Source of the DNA: Bordetella parapertussis
Lineage (GTDB): Bacteria > Pseudomonadota > Gammaproteobacteria > Burkholderiales > Burkholderiaceae_B
Length of the DNA: 64,000 bases
Direction: 5' to 3'
Assembly: GCA_945872285.1 (NCBI GenBank)
Contig: CAMBZR010000002.1
Location: 28,891-92,890 of the forward strand
The stretch's first letter is position 1. Each line of letters begins with the position of its first letter. Below, piece by piece: positions 25,623-34,831 of this stretch. The notes beneath the pieces were generated by a model. The model saw only the letters and a list, made by a program, of their open reading frames with translations. It did no database searches and was not told the DNA's origin. The position numbers and the translations under genes are program-made.

Positions 25623-26669
25623 ATGATCCAACGTAATCGGCAAACCCTAGGCAGTGCACTGCTGGCCGCAGTCATTTCACTTTTTGCGCTCGCGCCCACT
25701 AGCGCCTCAGCGCAATCAGACGAACTACTCGCCGCCGCAAAAAAAGAAGGCAAGGTGATGATCTATGGTGAGATGATCACCCCCACAATGCGCAGCATCA
25801 AAGAAGGCTTCGAAGCAAAATATCCGGGCATCACGATGGAGTTCATCTATCTATCGGGAGCGCCACTCATGAACCGTATCGTGTCAGAGCAAGATGCGAA
25901 GCGCTACCTTGCCGATGTCATTGCAGTCGACACCATTCGCATGCCCGTATTAAGTGAAAAGGGTTATCTGGCTCCCTACAAGTCTGTGAATGAAAATAAT
26001 TACGATGCCAAGTGGCACTCTAACAACCCACCGCATCTGTGGGTTCGCAACCACATGTATTTAGGTGGCATTTTTTATAATTCAAAGATAGTCGCGCCCG
26101 CTGATGCGCCCAAGACCTATGAAGACTTGCTCAACCCAAAATGGAAAGGCAAGATCGCTCTGGTGAGCCCCGTGACGAATGATTTGATTTTTGCTCTGTA
26201 TGCAGGTCTTGTGCGTGACATGGGAGAAGAAAAAGCCTACAAGTTTTTTGAAGCACTCGCCGCACAAAAACCCTTAGTGTTTGGGCCCGGCGGTATTCGC
26301 GTCTCTCAAGGGGTTGGCACGGGTGAGTTTCCGGTCGGAATTGGCTTTATCGGCCACACCTACAGCGTAGGCCTTGAGACTGGCTACAACATGGCGATCG
26401 CCAAAACCGATCCGCTGTATGCGGTCGGCGGACCAGGTTTTGCCTTAGTCAAAACCGCGCCGCACCCTAACGCCGCCAAGCTCGCAATCGATTTCATGCT
26501 TTCGGCACCCGTTCAAGAAAAGCACGCAAAGATGGGATACCGTAGCAATAATCGCGAGGCTAAAGGTCTGCCTGAGCTCGACGCGGCAAACATGTCACTG
26601 GCGCCAGTGCCCACGGGTGCAGAGGCCGACAAATTGAGAAAAAAACTAAAAGATCTGTTTGGAGGTTAA
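25623..26669 (+). CDS. iron(III)/phosphonate-type ABC transporter substrate-binding protein, 348 aa
   Basis: This is a periplasmic class II binding protein. The ATG at 25623 is chosen because AAGGAA (25611-25616) lies six bases upstream, while the ATG at 25617 is too close. The signal peptide ends near S-A-S-A-Q. The mature N-terminus D-E-L-L-A-A-A-K-K-E-G-K-V-M-I-Y is typical of AfuA/FbpA/PhnS-like proteins. Y-E-D-L-L-N-P-K-W-K-G-K-I-A-L appears at about 170. The usual iron-binding Tyr-Tyr pair near the C-terminus is not evident, so a small organic ligand (as in aminoethylphosphonate or thiamine-type relatives) is at least as likely as iron. It is the first of three transporter genes. Confidence 0.88.
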   Translation: MIQRNRQTLGSALLAAVISLFALAPTSASAQSDELLAAAKKEGKVMIYGEMITPTMRSIKEGFEAKYPGITMEFIYLSGAPLMNRIVSEQDAKRYLADVIAVDTIRMPVLSEKGYLAPYKSVNENNYDAKWHSNNPPHLWVRNHMYLGGIFYNSKIVAPADAPKTYEDLLNPKWKGKIALVSPVTNDLIFALYAGLVRDMGEEKAYKFFEALAAQKPLVFGPGGIRVSQGVGTGEFPVGIGFIGHTYSVGLETGYNMAIAKTDPLYAVGGPGFALVKTAPHPNAAKLAIDFMLSAPVQEKHAKMGYRSNNREAKGLPELDAANMSLAPVPTGAEADKLRKKLKDLFGG

Positions 26670-26729
26670 TTGCGCAAGTGAGCTGGCTTTAAGGGCCTGA
26701 CGCGCTCCTATCCTCAAACTCAGGCATCC

Positions 26730-27848
26730 ATGATCCGTCTAGAACACGTCCATAAAACCTTTCGCTCGCGCGGTCGCACCGTACATGTCATTAACGACAT
26801 CACGCAAGCCATCCCAGATGGTTCGTTCTTTACCCTACTGGGTCCGAGCGGTTGTGGCAAAACTACGACCTTGCGCGTCATCGCGGGCTTAGAGCGTCAC
26901 GATGCAGGCGAAGTATGGTTCGATGATTCGCTTATCTCCGCTCCCGAGAAAAAAATATTCACGCCGACTAGTGCACGCGATATCGGGATGGTGTTTCAGT
27001 CTTATGCCATCTGGCCACACATGGATGTGTTTGATAACGTCGCCTACCCACTCACAACTGGCCGACATCGCGTTGACAAAAGCACCATCACTCAACGCGT
27101 CACTCAGACCATTGAACTTGTTGGCTTAGGGACACTTTTGCATGCGCCTTCCACAGCGCTCAGTGGTGGCCAACAACAACGCGTGGCACTGGCGCGCGCG
27201 CTTGTCGCCCAACCCAAAGTCCTGCTGCTTGATGAGCCTCTGAGCAATCTTGATGCCTTGTTGCGTGAGCGCATGCGCGGCGAACTCACACAACTACAAC
27301 GTCGACTCGGCGTCACCTCGGTGTATGTCACGCACGACCGCGCCGAGGCGCTATCAATGTCTGACTACATTGCCGTGATGAACGCGGGCCGAATCGAAAT
27401 GACTGGCACACCAAATGAGATCTATACCAAGCCAGCCACAATGTTTGTCGCGCAGTTTTTAGGGCATTGTAATTTTATAGAGGGCACTGTTCGCACTCGT
27501 CACAACGATCGTTCGGGCATTGCGCAAACTGCCTTTGGCTCAATCTCAATCAACATGCTCAGTGTGCCTGCGATCGACGAGGTAATCCAACTACTGATTC
27601 GCCCAGAAGACTTCAGCACCGTGCCTGCATCCACGCACGGCAGTGACCCCGCTCACAAGCCGCTCGCCATACCGGCGCGCGTGCACAATGTGATGTATTT
27701 TGGGGAGCACTACGAAGCCGACGCAGTCGTGGGCGAACAGCGCCTGCGGTTCAAAAGCAACAGCGCCCAGGCCCCCGCAAGCGATACGGTGACCCTCACG
27801 CTCAAACAATCTACGTGCTGGGCCTTTGCGGGTAAGGTGAGCGCTTGA
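26730..27848 (+). CDS. ABC transporter ATP-binding protein (FbpC/PotA-like), 372 aa
   Basis: This is the ATPase of the same importer. Walker A is G-P-S-G-C-G-K-T-T (38-46), the signature is L-S-G-G-Q-Q-Q-R, Walker B is L-L-L-D-E-P-L-S-N-L-D, and the H-loop is T-H-D. The roughly 130-residue C-terminal region is a TOBE-like domain with L-I-R-P-E-D. This architecture is typical of iron, spermidine and phosphonate importers. The gene ends in TTGA, where the TTG is the start of the permease gene (27845), so the two are translationally coupled. Confidence 0.92.
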   Translation: MIRLEHVHKTFRSRGRTVHVINDITQAIPDGSFFTLLGPSGCGKTTTLRVIAGLERHDAGEVWFDDSLISAPEKKIFTPTSARDIGMVFQSYAIWPHMDVFDNVAYPLTTGRHRVDKSTITQRVTQTIELVGLGTLLHAPSTALSGGQQQRVALARALVAQPKVLLLDEPLSNLDALLRERMRGELTQLQRRLGVTSVYVTHDRAEALSMSDYIAVMNAGRIEMTGTPNEIYTKPATMFVAQFLGHCNFIEGTVRTRHNDRSGIAQTAFGSISINMLSVPAIDEVIQLLIRPEDFSTVPASTHGSDPAHKPLAIPARVHNVMYFGEHYEADAVVGEQRLRFKSNSAQAPASDTVTLTLKQSTCWAFAGKVSA

Positions 27849-29527
27849 GTCGCGGTCTAGAAGCCGTTGGGCTCACGCCAAAGTCTCTCTTGCTCTTGGG
27901 CCTATTGATTGTCAGCGCTACCGTTCTGGTTCCCTGCCTCATGTTGGTTTACGAAAGCCTCACTGTCTTAGACAAGGGAGTTCGACAAGCCACCCTGCAA
28001 AACTACGCCAATATCTTGTCTGAAACCCGCAGCTTCGAGCTCTTGGGGCGAACGGTTCTGTTTAGCGCGGTCATGACCGTCTGCGCTGGCAGTTGTGGGT
28101 TTCTATTTGCCTGGCTCGCGGTGCGCACCAACACGCCAGGGCGGCGCCTGATGCCGATCGCAGTACTGCTGCCCTATCTGATCCCGCCCACGCTTGGCGC
28201 CGTTTGCTGGATCCTACTGTTATCACCGCGCAACGGCATTATCAATCAATTACTTTCGCCGATTTTTGCAGACGGCCTCTTCAATATCTATTCATTTTCA
28301 GGGATGGTGTTTGTCGAAGCGCTGTATACGTTTCCTTTGGCCTTTATTTTTTTCTACGCCTCCTTATCCGCAATCGATCCAGTCTTGGAAGAGGCCTCGG
28401 CCGCTGCTGGAGCCGGCCCCCTGCAGACCTTCTGGAAAATCACGCTACCGCGCATGCTGCCCACGTTGATTTCGGTCGCTACCATCTTATTTATCATTGG
28501 GCTTGAAAGCTTCGATGTCGCCTGGTTTTTAGGCTATCCCGCCAAGATCTATATTTTAAGTATCGAGGTTTTTTTACTCACTCGCTTTAACTACCCTTCT
28601 GATATTGGTGGCGCAGCGGTCTACGGCGTGCTCGCACTGATCGCTGCCGCGGCGCTCGTACAGCTCTACCGTCATGTCACAGCAGATGATCGTAAGTTTG
28701 TTGCCATTACAGGAAAAGGCTATCGCTTAGGCACCTTAGACATTGGTCGTTATCGCTGGGTCGCCTGTTTGAGTTTTTATGCGCTCATCATCGTCATCGG
28801 CGTCATCCCTATTTTTCTTTTAGGGGCAATCTCTCTGGATGCCGTCACGTGGCCATTCAGTCTCAGTGGTACGGCTCGGTTTGATAACTATAAGTGGATC
28901 TTTAGTGACTCAGAATCACTGCGCGCAATCACCAATACCGCAATGATCGCACTGGGTGGTGCCACGATTGCTGTCACCATTGGTTTTGTGATTTCGTATG
29001 TCTGCACCCGTACCGACGTCAAAGGGCGTGGCGCCTTGGATTACATCGCCTTTTTACCTTTTGCGTTTCCAGGGTCAGTGCTGGCGATCGGGATCATTTC
29101 AACCTTTATCGACTCACCGCTTTACAACACGATCTGGATCATGCTGTTAGCCTTTTGTATTAAGTTCATGCCCTACAGCATCCGAAATATCAACTCAAGC
29201 ATCATGCAAGTTCACCGCGAAATGGAAGAGGCCTCACACGTTTCGGGTGGCACCATGCTGACCACGATTTGGCGCATCGTACTGCCGCTGGTGATCCCTG
29301 GGCTGATTGCCGCCTGGTCGTTATTGTTTATCGTTTTTGTCCGGCAATTTAGTTTGCCGATTATGCTGTCATCACCCGGTTCGCAAGTGCTCACCATCAT
29401 GCTGTTTCAAGAATGGGACGCCGGAAAAATGGGCCATGTAGCCGCCTACGGCATCTTGATGGTCAGTGCCTCACTGCCCTTTATGGTGGCAGCAAGACTA
29501 TTATCCCGCCAAAAAGGGGCGGTCTAA
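27845..29527 (+). CDS. two-domain ABC permease (FbpB/ThiP-like), 560 aa
   Basis: This is a fused permease with two homologous halves of about six helices each. Each half carries its own EAA coupling loop: E-E-A-S-A-A-A-G-A-G in the first half (about residue 180) and E-E-A-S-H-V-S-G-G-T in the second (about 460). So one polypeptide forms the whole channel, as in FbpB and ThiP. It starts with TTG at 27845, overlapping the ATPase stop by four bases. The length of 560 fits the fused type. Confidence 0.9.
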   Translation: MSRGLEAVGLTPKSLLLLGLLIVSATVLVPCLMLVYESLTVLDKGVRQATLQNYANILSETRSFELLGRTVLFSAVMTVCAGSCGFLFAWLAVRTNTPGRRLMPIAVLLPYLIPPTLGAVCWILLLSPRNGIINQLLSPIFADGLFNIYSFSGMVFVEALYTFPLAFIFFYASLSAIDPVLEEASAAAGAGPLQTFWKITLPRMLPTLISVATILFIIGLESFDVAWFLGYPAKIYILSIEVFLLTRFNYPSDIGGAAVYGVLALIAAAALVQLYRHVTADDRKFVAITGKGYRLGTLDIGRYRWVACLSFYALIIVIGVIPIFLLGAISLDAVTWPFSLSGTARFDNYKWIFSDSESLRAITNTAMIALGGATIAVTIGFVISYVCTRTDVKGRGALDYIAFLPFAFPGSVLAIGIISTFIDSPLYNTIWIMLLAFCIKFMPYSIRNINSSIMQVHREMEEASHVSGGTMLTTIWRIVLPLVIPGLIAAWSLLFIVFVRQFSLPIMLSSPGSQVLTIMLFQEWDAGKMGHVAAYGILMVSASLPFMVAARLLSRQKGAV

Positions 29528-29548
29528 GCCGCCAGGACGGCGGTTTAG
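29524..29548. terminator. hairpin between convergent permease and FAH-family genes
   Basis: CTAAGCCGCC and GGCGGTTTAG pair with a single G-T wobble around the loop AGGAC. The stem starts inside the permease stop codon region and fills the 31-base gap to the convergent hydrolase gene. It is a likely bidirectional terminator. Confidence 0.6.
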
Positions 29549-29558
29549 CCTGAGTCGA

Positions 29559-30428
29559 TTATTCGTCAGCAATCGGGTTGCTCAACACACCCACACCCTC
29601 AATATCGATCTCAATCGTATCGCCTGCTTTCATGAATACAGGTGGTTTTCTGGCATAGCCAACGCCGGCTGGCGTACCTGTGATCACCACATCACCTGGC
29701 TCTAGGGTCAGGCACTCAGTGATCAACACCAGTGTTTCAACGATGCCCCACAAAAAGTTTTTGGTGTTGGCATCTTGCATGATCTGGCCGTTCAGGCGCG
29801 ACTGAATCCGCAGCCCATCTGCCCCACGCGGCAACTCGTCAGGCGTAACCAGCCAGGGACCAAAGCCACCGGTGGCATCAAAGTTTTTGCCGATCGTCCA
29901 TTGCGTTGACTTGCGTTGATAATCGCGCAAACTGCCATCATTAAAGGCGCTGTAGCCAGCCAAACAATCCAAGGCGTTTGCTGCAGTCAACTGCTTGGCG
30001 CGCTTACCCACCACGAACGCGAGCTCGGCCTCATAGTCAAACTTGTCAGACACCTTAGGGCGAATCATCGGCTGCAAGTGACCCACCATTGAGCTCGGGC
30101 CACGCATGAAGAAACTTGGGTACTCTGGGCGAGCGTGCCCACCCTCAGCGGCATGATCGGCGTAGTTCAGGCCCAGACAGATGATTTTGGTTGGATTTTC
30201 TACTACCGGAATGAACTTGATACCCTGAACCGATTTGATCGAAGCGGTTGAGCTTTTTGCCAACTCAGCAATACGCGTCATTGCACCGGCGGTCGAAATC
30301 ACTTCGAGTAGCGTCTTGGGCAAAGTGGCGTCCGTTGCCGCAAGGTCGATAAACTCGCTTGAATCTTTAGCGCGCAATAAGCCCACACGCTTTTGCTGGC
30401 TTTGGTCTTGATAACTAAATAAACGCAT
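29559..30428 (-). CDS. fumarylacetoacetate hydrolase-family protein, 289 aa
   Basis: This is a metal-dependent hydrolase or isomerase acting on 2-oxo or 2-hydroxy-dienoic acids. The C-terminal FAH domain begins with I-C-L-G-L-N-Y-A-D-H-A-A-E (about 82-94). The metal ligand segment is D-Y-E-A-E-L-A-F-V-V-G (about 134-144), and V-V-I-T-G-T-P-A-G-V-G (about 246-256) is the family signature. The N-terminal 70 residues form the small cap domain. aaggaaat precedes the ATG. Relatives act in homoprotocatechuate, catechol meta-cleavage and acylpyruvate degradation. It may hydrolyse a product related to the neighbouring alpha/beta hydrolase, but no ring-cleavage gene is present in the window. Confidence 0.9.
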   Translation of the reverse strand: MRLFSYQDQSQQKRVGLLRAKDSSEFIDLAATDATLPKTLLEVISTAGAMTRIAELAKSSTASIKSVQGIKFIPVVENPTKIICLGLNYADHAAEGGHARPEYPSFFMRGPSSMVGHLQPMIRPKVSDKFDYEAELAFVVGKRAKQLTAANALDCLAGYSAFNDGSLRDYQRKSTQWTIGKNFDATGGFGPWLVTPDELPRGADGLRIQSRLNGQIMQDANTKNFLWGIVETLVLITECLTLEPGDVVITGTPAGVGYARKPPVFMKAGDTIEIDIEGVGVLSNPIADE

Positions 30429-30579
30429 TCGATTTCCTTGGGTGTTGATCAGGTTATTACGCTTGGGCAGTCACCCACAGCTTTTAAACTTGCAAGAAGT
30501 TACTCCTAAAATCCAGAAACCACCAAATCAGAGCTTTGCCAACAGGTCGTGGTTAAGCCACCACGCTTGCGCATCGGTT

Positions 30580-31413
30580 CTAACGCCCCAAGAGCAACCA
30601 CGCCCCCACCACCGCGCCCAACACGATGCGGTACACCGCAAACACGCGGTAGGTGTGGCGCGATACAAAGGCCAAGACTGCACGCACCACAAACAGCGCG
30701 CTAAGAAAGGCGCTGATGAATCCCACTGCGATCGCAAGCATATCTTGCTGGCTAAGCAGGCTAGCGTGCTTATAGGTATCGTAAAGCGCCGCGGCTAACA
30801 TTGTTGGCATCGCAAGAAAAAACGAAAACTCTGTCGCGGTTTTGCGTTGAATACCAGACAGCATGCCGCCGATAATCGTTGAACCCGAGCGAGAGGTACC
30901 CGGCACCATGGCCAAGCACTGACACAAGCCCACCACAAGTGCTTGCCGCCAAGTGATCTGCTCGAGGGTAAGCGCACTCGCACGTGGGTCAATGCCCGAG
31001 GCTGGCCGATTGCGCTCGACCCAAAGCATAATCAACCCCCCAACGATCAAGGTCACCACAACAACACCTGGGTGAAAAAACAAAGCCTTGATGGCCTTGA
31101 TAAAAATTAACCCGACAATCGCAGACGGCAAAAAGGCGATGAGCAAATTGCGAGTGAAGGCGACCTCAACGGGCTCGAGTCGCGCTGTACCCACGATCAA
31201 TTGAATCAAACGCGCTCTGAAGATCCACATCACAGCCAAGATCGAACCTAACTGGATCACAACCTCAAAGACTTTGGCCTCATTTGAAGAAAACTCGATC
31301 AAGTGCCCAAATAGGATTAAGTGTCCTGTACTTGAGATAGGCAAAAATTCAGTCAGGCCCTCGACAATGCCTAAGAAGAATGCTTTGAGAAGATAAATCG
31401 TTGGTTCAGTCAC
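30580..31413 (-). CDS. uppP: undecaprenyl-diphosphatase UppP (BacA), 277 aa
   Basis: This inner-membrane enzyme dephosphorylates undecaprenyl diphosphate to recycle the lipid carrier of peptidoglycan and O-antigen synthesis; extra copies confer bacitracin resistance. Both active-site motifs are present: E-G-L-T-E-F-L-P-I-S-S-T-G-H (17-30) and P-G-T-S-R-S-G-S-T (about 165-173). About eight transmembrane helices are visible. The GTG at 31413 has a suitable caggg upstream and gives the usual length; a TTG at 31437 would add eight residues. It is a housekeeping gene among catabolic neighbours. Confidence 0.95.
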   Translation of the reverse strand: MTEPTIYLLKAFFLGIVEGLTEFLPISSTGHLILFGHLIEFSSNEAKVFEVVIQLGSILAVMWIFRARLIQLIVGTARLEPVEVAFTRNLLIAFLPSAIVGLIFIKAIKALFFHPGVVVVTLIVGGLIMLWVERNRPASGIDPRASALTLEQITWRQALVVGLCQCLAMVPGTSRSGSTIIGGMLSGIQRKTATEFSFFLAMPTMLAAALYDTYKHASLLSQQDMLAIAVGFISAFLSALFVVRAVLAFVSRHTYRVFAVYRIVLGAVVGAWLLLGR

Positions 31414-31517
31414 GCGATAGGCCCTGAAATCATGCAATGAATGGCGTCTTTAGCAAAAAAGGCTTGAGATGCCAACTATACTAGTTTCGATTATCGACAC
31501 CTTACGCGAGCACAAGC

Positions 31518-32330
31518 ATGTCAACGAATCTTACCCGCGAACAGCGCGATGACGCCTACAACAATTCAAAGGCAGTGGCGAACAGCGCCGAGATCCTCGC
31601 CGCTTGGGCGCACCGCAGTCAAGAGTTTAGAGCCGCACACGCTTCGCATCTAGATATTTCGTACGGCAGCAACGCGCGCCAATCGTATGACTATTTTTCG
31701 GCGGGCAACCAAAGCCCAGTCGTTGCTTTTATTCATGGCGGCTTTTGGCAAAACCGCGCGAAGACCGATTTCACCTTTATCGTCCCGGCTCTCATAGAAG
31801 CAGGGATCAGTGTTGCCATGATGGGCTACACGCTAGCGCCCGAAGCCAAAATGGCGCAGATCGTGCAAGATATCCGCTTAGGCCTGCGCGCAGTCAGTCA
31901 AAAAATCGAAGCTCGTCGCGCAAGCAACCCTGGCATTTGGCTCAGCGGCTGGTCGGCGGGTGGTCACCTGACAGCGATGGCGCTTGACGAGCCCTGCGTG
32001 ATCGGTGGCACGGCCATTAGCGGCATCTTTGATCTTGAGCCGATGCGCCATTGCTATCTCAATGAAAAACTGAGCTTAGACGAGGCGAACGCGACGAAAT
32101 TCTCACCCATTAAATTACCGGCACTAAACGGCAAGATACTTGATCTGTTCGTAGGTGAAGCAGAGCTACCCGCGATGCAAACACAAACGATTGAGTTTGC
32201 TCAGTACCGCGCCAATGCTAAGGCGCCTGGCATATTTGAAAACCTGCCGGCGCTCAACCATTACACAATTCTTGACGAAATGGCCAGCGTCAAGGGCAGG
32301 ATTTTGCAGTCGATCAAAGCACACTTCTAA
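31518..32330 (+). CDS. alpha/beta hydrolase, arylformamidase (kynurenine formamidase)-like, 270 aa
   Basis: This is a cytoplasmic serine hydrolase. It has the H-G-G-F-W-Q oxyanion loop (73-78), characteristic of the KynB-like/hormone-sensitive-lipase group. The nucleophile elbow is G-W-S-A-G-G-H with Ser146, Y-T-L-A-P-E lies at 104-109, and N-H-Y-T-I-L-D near the end holds the catalytic His. The start R-E-Q-R-D-D-A-Y-N-N-S also fits arylformamidase-like proteins. No other kynurenine-pathway genes lie nearby, so another amide or ester substrate is possible. It is divergent from uppP. Confidence 0.85.
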   Translation: MSTNLTREQRDDAYNNSKAVANSAEILAAWAHRSQEFRAAHASHLDISYGSNARQSYDYFSAGNQSPVVAFIHGGFWQNRAKTDFTFIVPALIEAGISVAMMGYTLAPEAKMAQIVQDIRLGLRAVSQKIEARRASNPGIWLSGWSAGGHLTAMALDEPCVIGGTAISGIFDLEPMRHCYLNEKLSLDEANATKFSPIKLPALNGKILDLFVGEAELPAMQTQTIEFAQYRANAKAPGIFENLPALNHYTILDEMASVKGRILQSIKAHF

Positions 32331-32343
32331 CGAGATGCTAAGG

Positions 32344-32985
32344 CTACGGCCGAGGACTTGGAAACACTTGATGTGATACGTGGCTGCCATCAGATTTGAC
32401 ACGCACCAGCACCATATCACCCACTGGCACCGCCCGCCCCGTGAGGGCCTGGATGTTGACATGATGGGTCACGAGGATCAAGGGTTGTTTCGGGTGCGCC
32501 TTCAGGCTTGCTGTGATGAATCTTTGTAAGGCATCCGTTTGCCGATTCGCCAAACTCATGTCATCAAAAAAAGAGTTCAATGAAGGTTCAACACTAACGG
32601 CACCCAGCGCCAACAGGCGTGCGGTATCCACACAGCGACACCAGGCACTACTAAATATTTTGGGGCTGCTCACGCCTTGCGCGGTTAACCATCGCCCGAT
32701 TAACGCCGATTGTTGACGCCCTACTTCGCCCAAATTACGCTGAGTTGAGCATTGGTCAAGCCGGTAGCCGGGTGGGTCGCCGACGCCTGGTGCATCGGCA
32801 TGGCGCATCAACAAGACGTGCTGGCCATCCGTCAAATCATCTATCAAGCCAGCTAGCGCAGGTTGAGCCCCCGACAGCAGCAGGCTGAGGCATGCCAGCA
32901 GAAGATAGGTCGGTTTTAACCAGCGCGGCACCGCGAAGATTTTTTTGCTTAAGGACTGCGGCAATACTTTGAGGGTGCGCTGCAT
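32344..32985 (-). CDS. exported histidine phosphatase superfamily protein, 213 aa
   Basis: The ATG at 32985 follows gagag. Longer starts at 33027 (ATG) and 33048 (GTG) lack ribosome sites. A membrane-anchor/signal region at about 22-45 (Y-L-L-L-A-C-L-S-L-L-L-S-G-A) sends the protein across the membrane. The phosphatase core starts with L-L-M-R-H-A-D-A (R-H motif with the phospho-accepting His), followed by R-N-L-G-E-V-G-R, S-S-A-W-C-R-C-V-D-T-A and V-T-H-H-V-N. The R-H-A-D reading in place of R-H-G is seen in SixA-like and periplasmic members. The substrate is unknown. It is convergent with the arylformamidase-like gene. Confidence 0.82.
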   Translation of the reverse strand: MQRTLKVLPQSLSKKIFAVPRWLKPTYLLLACLSLLLSGAQPALAGLIDDLTDGQHVLLMRHADAPGVGDPPGYRLDQCSTQRNLGEVGRQQSALIGRWLTAQGVSSPKIFSSAWCRCVDTARLLALGAVSVEPSLNSFFDDMSLANRQTDALQRFITASLKAHPKQPLILVTHHVNIQALTGRAVPVGDMVLVRVKSDGSHVSHQVFPSPRP

Positions 32986-33123
32986 GACAAGCTCTCGGGT
33001 TGGATGGTCTTCGGTGAGGGGTTCCATCACGAATACTAAATGTGACACTGCGTGGAGATCATCTCACAACACAAGAAAAAATCAAGAAAAACCGCAGCAC
33101 TGCAGGAGATTACGCAGCACGCT

Positions 33124-34368
33124 TTAGCCAAACTTACGCAAAGCCTTCGATGCCCAAAAGGGCGATACGGCCAACGCGACACTTACCATCGAAAAAATAA
33201 TACTGCTCGCGTAACCACCCGTCTGATCGTGAAACCAACCCGACAATAAGGCCCCACCAGCGGCTCCAACCGACATAAAAGCGTACAGTGCACCGTAAAC
33301 GGTGGCTAAGCCAGGGCCTGGAAATAGCTTTGAGCAAAGCCCCGAAATAATCGGCCCGCGCGCGCCTTGCGCAATTCCAAAAAAGGCAACAAACCCAAAC
33401 AAAAACCACGGTGAAGGGTAAAACGCCATCGCGAGCAAGTTAGCGAGGCCTAAAAATGTACAGCTAAACGTGATGGTCACAATCAAGCGATGACCAAACT
33501 TATCCGCCAGTTTGCCCGAAGAGCCCACGCCAAGCACAGAGAGCATGCCTGCAACGCCAAAGGCACTAGCCGCCTCAAACGCAGAGAAACCCGACTCTAC
33601 TAAAAAGGCAATGGCCTGTACCGTCACTGTATAAATCACCAATGACGTAAAGAAAAATGCCTGCCCTAAGGCCCAAAATCCTGACGAGTGCATTGCCACG
33701 AACAGGGGTGCAAAAATATTTTTTGACAAGGGCGCTGACCCAAGCGACCTTGCGTAATCAGCGTGCCCTGCGCGAATAATGCGCCAAGGCAGCAGCATCA
33801 CCAGCGGCAAAAGCACCAACATCAGGCCGCCTAAGATATGGTAGGCGCTACTCCAGCCAACCGTATCATTTAAGTACTGCGCGAACGGCACCATCACCAA
33901 GGTGCCAGCGCCAAACCCTGCATAAGCAATCCCGATGGCCGTACTCGTATTCGTTGGAAACCAACGACTGATTAGACTTTGCGAAGGCACCATCCCTAAA
34001 GCGGTCACTCCGATTCCGCCGGCTACGCCGACACACAAATGAAACTGCCAGAGCTGCGTCAAACTGCCCGCGATAAGATAGCCCAAGCCCAAGCTTGCAA
34101 AACCTACGGCACAGACAATCCGTGGCCCCAACCGGTCAAACATGATGCCGATCAACGGCGCAGAAAAGCCATTGGCCAGCATATAAACCGAGTACACGCT
34201 TGAGATCTCTGAGCGACTCCAGCCAAATTGCGTTTCGAGTGGCAACAAAAAGGTGACATAGGCGTCACCGATACCACGACCTAGCAGGTTGAACATAAAA
34301 CAAATCACCAACACCGCAAAGGCCATGGTGGCATCTGTGGGCCGGGTGTTGCTAAAAGACTGCTTCAC
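33124..34368 (-). CDS. MFS transporter (monocarboxylate/oxalate-formate antiporter-like), 414 aa
   Basis: This is a twelve-helix major facilitator, the last gene of the six-gene operon from 39433. The loop M-F-D-R-L-G-P-R (about residues 80-87) is the motif A region, and G-V-A-G-G-I-G-V-T-A-L-G-M in helix 4 fits OFA/MCT-type carriers. The start GTG lies directly after the maoC stop (TAAG|GTG), so translation is coupled. From the operon content it would import the dicarboxylic or monocarboxylic acid degraded by the CoA-transferases, hydratase and lyase. Confidence 0.88.
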   Translation of the reverse strand: MKQSFSNTRPTDATMAFAVLVICFMFNLLGRGIGDAYVTFLLPLETQFGWSRSEISSVYSVYMLANGFSAPLIGIMFDRLGPRIVCAVGFASLGLGYLIAGSLTQLWQFHLCVGVAGGIGVTALGMVPSQSLISRWFPTNTSTAIGIAYAGFGAGTLVMVPFAQYLNDTVGWSSAYHILGGLMLVLLPLVMLLPWRIIRAGHADYARSLGSAPLSKNIFAPLFVAMHSSGFWALGQAFFFTSLVIYTVTVQAIAFLVESGFSAFEAASAFGVAGMLSVLGVGSSGKLADKFGHRLIVTITFSCTFLGLANLLAMAFYPSPWFLFGFVAFFGIAQGARGPIISGLCSKLFPGPGLATVYGALYAFMSVGAAGGALLSGWFHDQTGGYASSIIFSMVSVALAVSPFWASKALRKFG

Positions 34369-34369
34369 C

Positions 34370-34822
34370 TTAGGCGGGGCGACACTTCATAAAACCCGAG
34401 CGAACACAGATACAAACGATTTCTCCGCGCTGATTAATACCATGATGCTCAAACTCAACAATGCCGGCATCTTTGCGCGACTTGCTCAGGCGTTTAGAAA
34501 GAATTTTTGTCTCGACATGGATCGTATCGCCATAAAACACAGGATGCGGAAACCGAGTGTCGGTCATGCCAAGATTGGCGATGGTCGTGCCAAGCGTGGT
34601 TTCGCCTACCGTAATCCCAATCACCAAACCTAAGGTAAACAAGCTATTGACCAAGATCTGTCCAAACTCTGTTTTGGACGCGAACTCTTTATCGAGGTGC
34701 AAGGGCTGCGGGTTCATGGTGAGTGTTGAGAACAGTACATTATCCATTTCAGTGACGGTGCGCGTCATCGAATGCTTGAACAGCTGTCCGACCTCAAACT
34801 CTTCAAAATACAAACCTGCCAT
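34370..34822 (-). CDS. MaoC-family hydratase (itaconyl/mesaconyl-CoA hydratase-like), 150 aa
   Basis: This is a single hotdog hydratase domain. Y-F-E-E-F-E-V-G-Q-L-F-K-H-S (5-18) is the MaoC start. The hydratase-2 type active-site segment appears as N-P-Q-P-L-H-L-D (38-45), corresponding to the D-x-N-P-x-H-x-D motif, with an intact catalytic His and Asn/Asp context. Strong ribosome site aggag. RipB of Yersinia and Ich of Pseudomonas, which hydrate itaconyl-CoA to citramalyl-CoA, belong to the same superfamily. Together with the CitE-like lyase in this operon, hydration of a C5 or similar unsaturated dicarboxyl-CoA is the best guess. Confidence 0.85.
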   Translation of the reverse strand: MAGLYFEEFEVGQLFKHSMTRTVTEMDNVLFSTLTMNPQPLHLDKEFASKTEFGQILVNSLFTLGLVIGITVGETTLGTTIANLGMTDTRFPHPVFYGDTIHVETKILSKRLSKSRKDAGIVEFEHHGINQRGEIVCICVRSGFMKCRPA

Positions 34823-34831
34823 GATGGTCTC

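Noticed and set aside
31518..32330. Naming this gene kynB with a kynurenine pathway
   Set aside because: Only fold-level motifs agree, and no tryptophan dioxygenase or kynureninase gene is nearby, so only a family-level name is used.
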